In this document: positions 63,333 through 64,000 of the stretch, in pieces
Layout of the letters: each line of letters opens with the position of its first letter
Numbering within the stretch: position 1 is the stretch's first letter
Made by a program: the position numbers and the translations under genes
Source of the DNA: Holacanthus passer
Lineage: Eukaryota; Chordata; Actinopteri; Pomacanthidae
Assembly (NCBI GenBank): GCA_025331565.1
Contig: JAFREQ010000012.1
Coordinates: forward strand, 10,468,501 to 10,532,500
DNA length: 64,000 bases
Reading direction: 5' to 3'
The notes under the pieces: generated by a model
The model's database searches: none
Told to the model about the DNA's origin: nothing
Seen by the model: only the letters and a program-made list of their open reading frames with translations

Positions 63333-63904
63333 CCATACAGTATCTGACTCATAAAATTTTAGGTACACCCATTCACTGTAAGACAGACAGACACGGATGC
63401 ATCTGTGAGTCACTGCCTGAAATTCAAGCAGACACAACAAATCTGAATCTTGTTTGACTGAGATGATGTGGTTTTCAGCTCAGGTGATGGTGTTGTTTAA
63501 TGTGGTGTGTGCGTGTATTCTGCTCAGATCCGTAATGTAGAGACCAACCAGTGCCTGGACAACATGGCTCGCAAGGAGAATGAGAAAGTCGGCATTTTCA
63601 ACTGTCATGGCATGGGAGGCAACCAGGTATCTGTGCACCAAGACAGAGAAAAAAACATATACTAATACAAAATACTGATGCCAAATAAGAAAAAGGTGAG
63701 AGGAGTGTAGAGGAGAAAGATGGAAAAGATTAGTTTCTAAAGTGTGCAATCTGTTCGTGTGACCTGCAGGTTTTCTCCTACACGGCCAATAAAGAGATCA
63801 GGACAGACGACCTGTGTTTAGACGTGTCCAAGCTAAATGGACCCGTCATGATGCTCAAGTGCCATCACCTCAAAGGCAACCAGCTCTGGGAGTACGACCC
63901 CGTG
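50525..63904 (+). CDS. galnt1: Polypeptide N-acetylgalactosaminyltransferase 1 (11 coding exons, C-terminus beyond the window)
   Basis: This Golgi type II membrane enzyme transfers GalNAc from UDP-GalNAc to Ser/Thr, the first step of mucin-type O-glycosylation. Exons: 50525-50663, 51414-51582, 57274-57440, 58063-58190, 58291-58370, 58757-58927, 61109-61226, 61584-61764, 63107-63246, 63528-63626 and 63770-63904. All have GT-AG ends and joining phases, giving 509 residues. Residues 9-29 are the signal anchor. The GT-A domain includes VVIVFHNEAW, the metal-binding DAH at 207-209, WGGEN at 314-318 and the GHVFRK histidine at 342. The ricin-type lectin domain starts near 430, with CLD motifs at 440-442 and 480-482. 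Human GALNT1 has 559 residues, so about 50 are missing here. GALNT13 is the closest alternative; [28 protein letters not shown] and the ino80c neighbour favour galnt1. Confidence 0.96.
51055..51077. repeat. (AGT)n microsatellite
   Basis: Seven AGT units in galnt1 intron after coding exon 1; a run of about 19 T follows at 51239-51257. Confidence 0.9.
51414..51582 (+). CDS. galnt1: galnt1 coding exon 2: stem region
   Basis: This exon encodes the end of the variable stem (DALTRPRDGPGEGGKP) and the conserved pre-catalytic block VVIPKENQEKMKEMFKINQF followed by [21 protein letters not shown]. The acceptor is TCCTCCAG and the donor GG|GTGAGC, phase 2. Intron 2, which follows, is the largest coding intron at 5.7 kb. 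Confidence 0.95.
51583..57273 (+). other. galnt1: galnt1 intron after coding exon 2 (5.7 kb)
   Basis: This is the largest intron between coding exons. It holds the (TG)n at 55202, smaller GT and GA runs near 54320-54570 and 55334-55350, and otherwise unique sequence. I see no additional exon and no recognisable mobile element. Confidence 0.6.
55202..55238. repeat. (TG)n microsatellite
   Basis: Eighteen TG units in galnt1 intron 2 (after coding exon 2). Confidence 0.95.
57274..57440 (+). CDS. galnt1: galnt1 coding exon 3: start of the GT-A fold
   Basis: This exon encodes residues 103-158, including CKNKLYPDNLPRTSVVIVFH and EEIVLVDDASER, the first beta strands and nucleotide-binding part of the glycosyltransferase family 27 domain. 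The acceptor TTTCTTTGTAG ends at 57273. The donor G|GTACAC is followed at once by a long CA repeat. Confidence 0.95.
57443..57490. repeat. (AC)n microsatellite at the galnt1 exon 3 donor
   Basis: About 24 AC units with one G interruption at 57449, beginning immediately after the GT of the exon 3 splice donor at 57441-57442. Confidence 0.95.
58063..58190 (+). CDS. galnt1: galnt1 coding exon 4
   Basis: This exon encodes residues 159-201, DFLKRPLEQYVRRLEVPVRV followed by VRMEQRSGLIRARLKGA, part of the UDP-GalNAc-binding subdomain. The acceptor at 58061-58062 (GTACGTTTAAG) has a poor pyrimidine tract. The donor is CCAG|GTGTGTG, phase 0. Confidence 0.93.
58291..58370 (+). CDS. galnt1: galnt1 coding exon 5: metal-binding DxH
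   Basis: This 80-base exon encodes VITFLDAHCECTTGWLEPLL and ARIKQD. Asp207 and His209 form the DxH motif that coordinates manganese with UDP. The acceptor is GTTTCTAG and the donor CAA|GTAAGA. The intron begins with a short CA run. It is too short to stand out as an ORF. Confidence 0.94.
58757..58927 (+). CDS. galnt1: galnt1 coding exon 6
   Basis: This exon encodes residues 228-284, including [40 protein letters not shown] and PQREMDRRKGDRTLPV, essentially identical to the mammalian GALNT1/13 sequence. It forms the centre of the catalytic domain. The acceptor TCGCTGTAG ends at 58756 and the donor is CAG|GTGGGT with phase 2. Confidence 0.96.
58928..61108 (+). other. galnt1: galnt1 intron after coding exon 6 (2.2 kb)
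   Basis: AT-rich unique sequence between two strongly conserved catalytic exons. No exon, repeat array or RNA gene is recognisable. Confidence 0.6.
61109..61226 (+). CDS. galnt1: galnt1 coding exon 7: Gal/GalNAc-T motif
   Basis: This exon encodes residues 285-324. It contains [20 protein letters not shown] and DAGMDIWGGENLEISFR, the Gal/GalNAc-T motif with Glu317 in WGGEN, which is needed for catalysis in this family. The acceptor is CTGTCCAG and the donor AGA|GTGAGT, phase 0. Confidence 0.96.
61584..61764 (+). CDS. galnt1: galnt1 coding exon 8: end of the catalytic core
   Basis: This exon encodes residues 325-384: [40 protein letters not shown] and [20 protein letters not shown]. His342 is the third metal ligand. 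[11 protein letters not shown] distinguishes the sequence from GALNT13, which has GHVINKNN here (recalled from memory). Phase 0 in, phase 1 out at CTG|GTGAGT. Confidence 0.96.
61765..63106 (+). other. galnt1: galnt1 intron after coding exon 8 (1.3 kb)
   Basis: Unique sequence without a recognisable repeat. A short frame near 62650-62780 has no supporting splice context. Confidence 0.55.
63107..63246 (+). CDS. galnt1: galnt1 coding exon 9: linker to lectin domain
   Basis: This exon encodes residues 385-431, GVTKVDYGDITSRTALRQKL then QCKPFSWYLENVYPDSQIPR and HYYSLGE, joining the catalytic and lectin domains. Acceptor GAGTCCAG, donor GAG|GTACGC. A CA repeat of about 70 bp begins 11 bases into the next intron. 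Confidence 0.95.
63258..63329. repeat. (CA)n microsatellite near the galnt1 exon 9 donor
   Basis: About 36 uninterrupted CA units, the longest pure array in the window, starting 11 bases after the exon 9 donor at 63247. Confidence 0.95.
63528..63626 (+). CDS. galnt1: galnt1 coding exon 10: lectin alpha repeat
   Basis: This 99-base, phase-0 exon encodes residues 432-464, IRNVETNQCLDNMARKENEK and VGIFNCHGMGGNQ. It holds the CLD signature at 440-442 and the QxW-like end of the first ricin-type repeat. Acceptor TGCTCAG, donor CAG|GTATCT. Confidence 0.95.
63770..63904 (+). CDS. galnt1: galnt1 coding exon 11: lectin beta repeat, last exon fully in the window
   Basis: This phase-0 exon encodes residues 465-509: [40 protein letters not shown] and EYDPV. 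The second CLD lies at 480-482 and the QLW ends the repeat. Acceptor GACCTGCAG, donor GTG|GTGAGT. The family still needs the gamma repeat and C-terminus, roughly 50 residues, from a further exon. Confidence 0.95.
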
Positions 63905-64000
63905 GTGAGTGCAAGAACTGATGAAAATGTCCACATTTACTGGCAGAATAAACATACACATACAGACTGACAGAGTGGCTTCTCGTGCAGGGACAGAAAA

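Noticed and set aside
50525..63904. galnt13 as the identity of the plus-strand gene
   Set aside because: [18 protein letters not shown] and [10 protein letters not shown] fit GALNT1 better, and ino80c is the GALNT1 neighbour in human.
1..64000. CRISPR arrays, operons, phage or toxin systems
   Set aside because: The regular arrays are dinucleotide or tetranucleotide microsatellites without spacers, and all real coding sequence is spliced vertebrate-type.

Overview
The window is nuclear DNA from a ray-finned fish, most likely a percomorph teleost. Genes are sparse, exons are short with GT-AG introns, (CA)n/(TG)n microsatellites are very dense, and the interspersed repeats are fish types: an L2-type LINE with a TGAAT tail, small hAT-like elements, a tRNA-derived SINE-like repeat, and a 'TTTTACTTAAGTAAAA' repeat common in percomorph genomes. 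There are no operons, CRISPR arrays, phage genes or bacterial features.

Two protein genes are supported. On the minus strand, 16707 to 15363, lies a complete five-exon ino80c gene. It encodes a 201-residue subunit of the INO80 chromatin remodeller with a YL1-type C-terminal domain, and has a TATA-less, ETS-motif promoter just upstream. On the plus strand lies galnt1, a Golgi polypeptide N-acetylgalactosaminyltransferase that starts mucin-type O-glycosylation. Its non-coding first exon ends at 24774 in a GC-rich, CpG-bearing block. A roughly 25.7 kb intron follows, then eleven coding exons from 50525 to 63904, which encode residues 1-509. The last coding exon, about 50 residues at the end of the ricin-type lectin domain, lies at or beyond the right edge. 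The ino80c-galnt1 neighbourhood also exists on human chromosome 18q12, which supports galnt1 over its close paralogue galnt13.

Region by region: 1-4570 is intergenic with microsatellites and a long pyrimidine tract; 4570-6125 is a decayed L2-type LINE; 6125-15300 is intergenic with microsatellites and one interspersed repeat; 15363-16860 is ino80c and its promoter; 16990-24300 is the divergent intergenic interval, with a repeat, an orphan SUN-protein-like exon on the minus strand and a LINE-3'-end-like repeat; 24300-24774 is the galnt1 promoter and first exon; 24775-50523 is galnt1 intron 1, rich in transposon fossils; 50524-64000 is the galnt1 coding part.

The two genes have unrelated roles (chromatin remodelling in the nucleus, O-glycosylation in the Golgi) and show no sign of working together. 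I found no new biological system. The points most worth a second look are the CA repeats pressed against several galnt1 5' splice sites, the orphan SUN-like exon, a YY1-like motif over the ino80c start codon, and a hAT-like element with a recognisable 8-bp target duplication.
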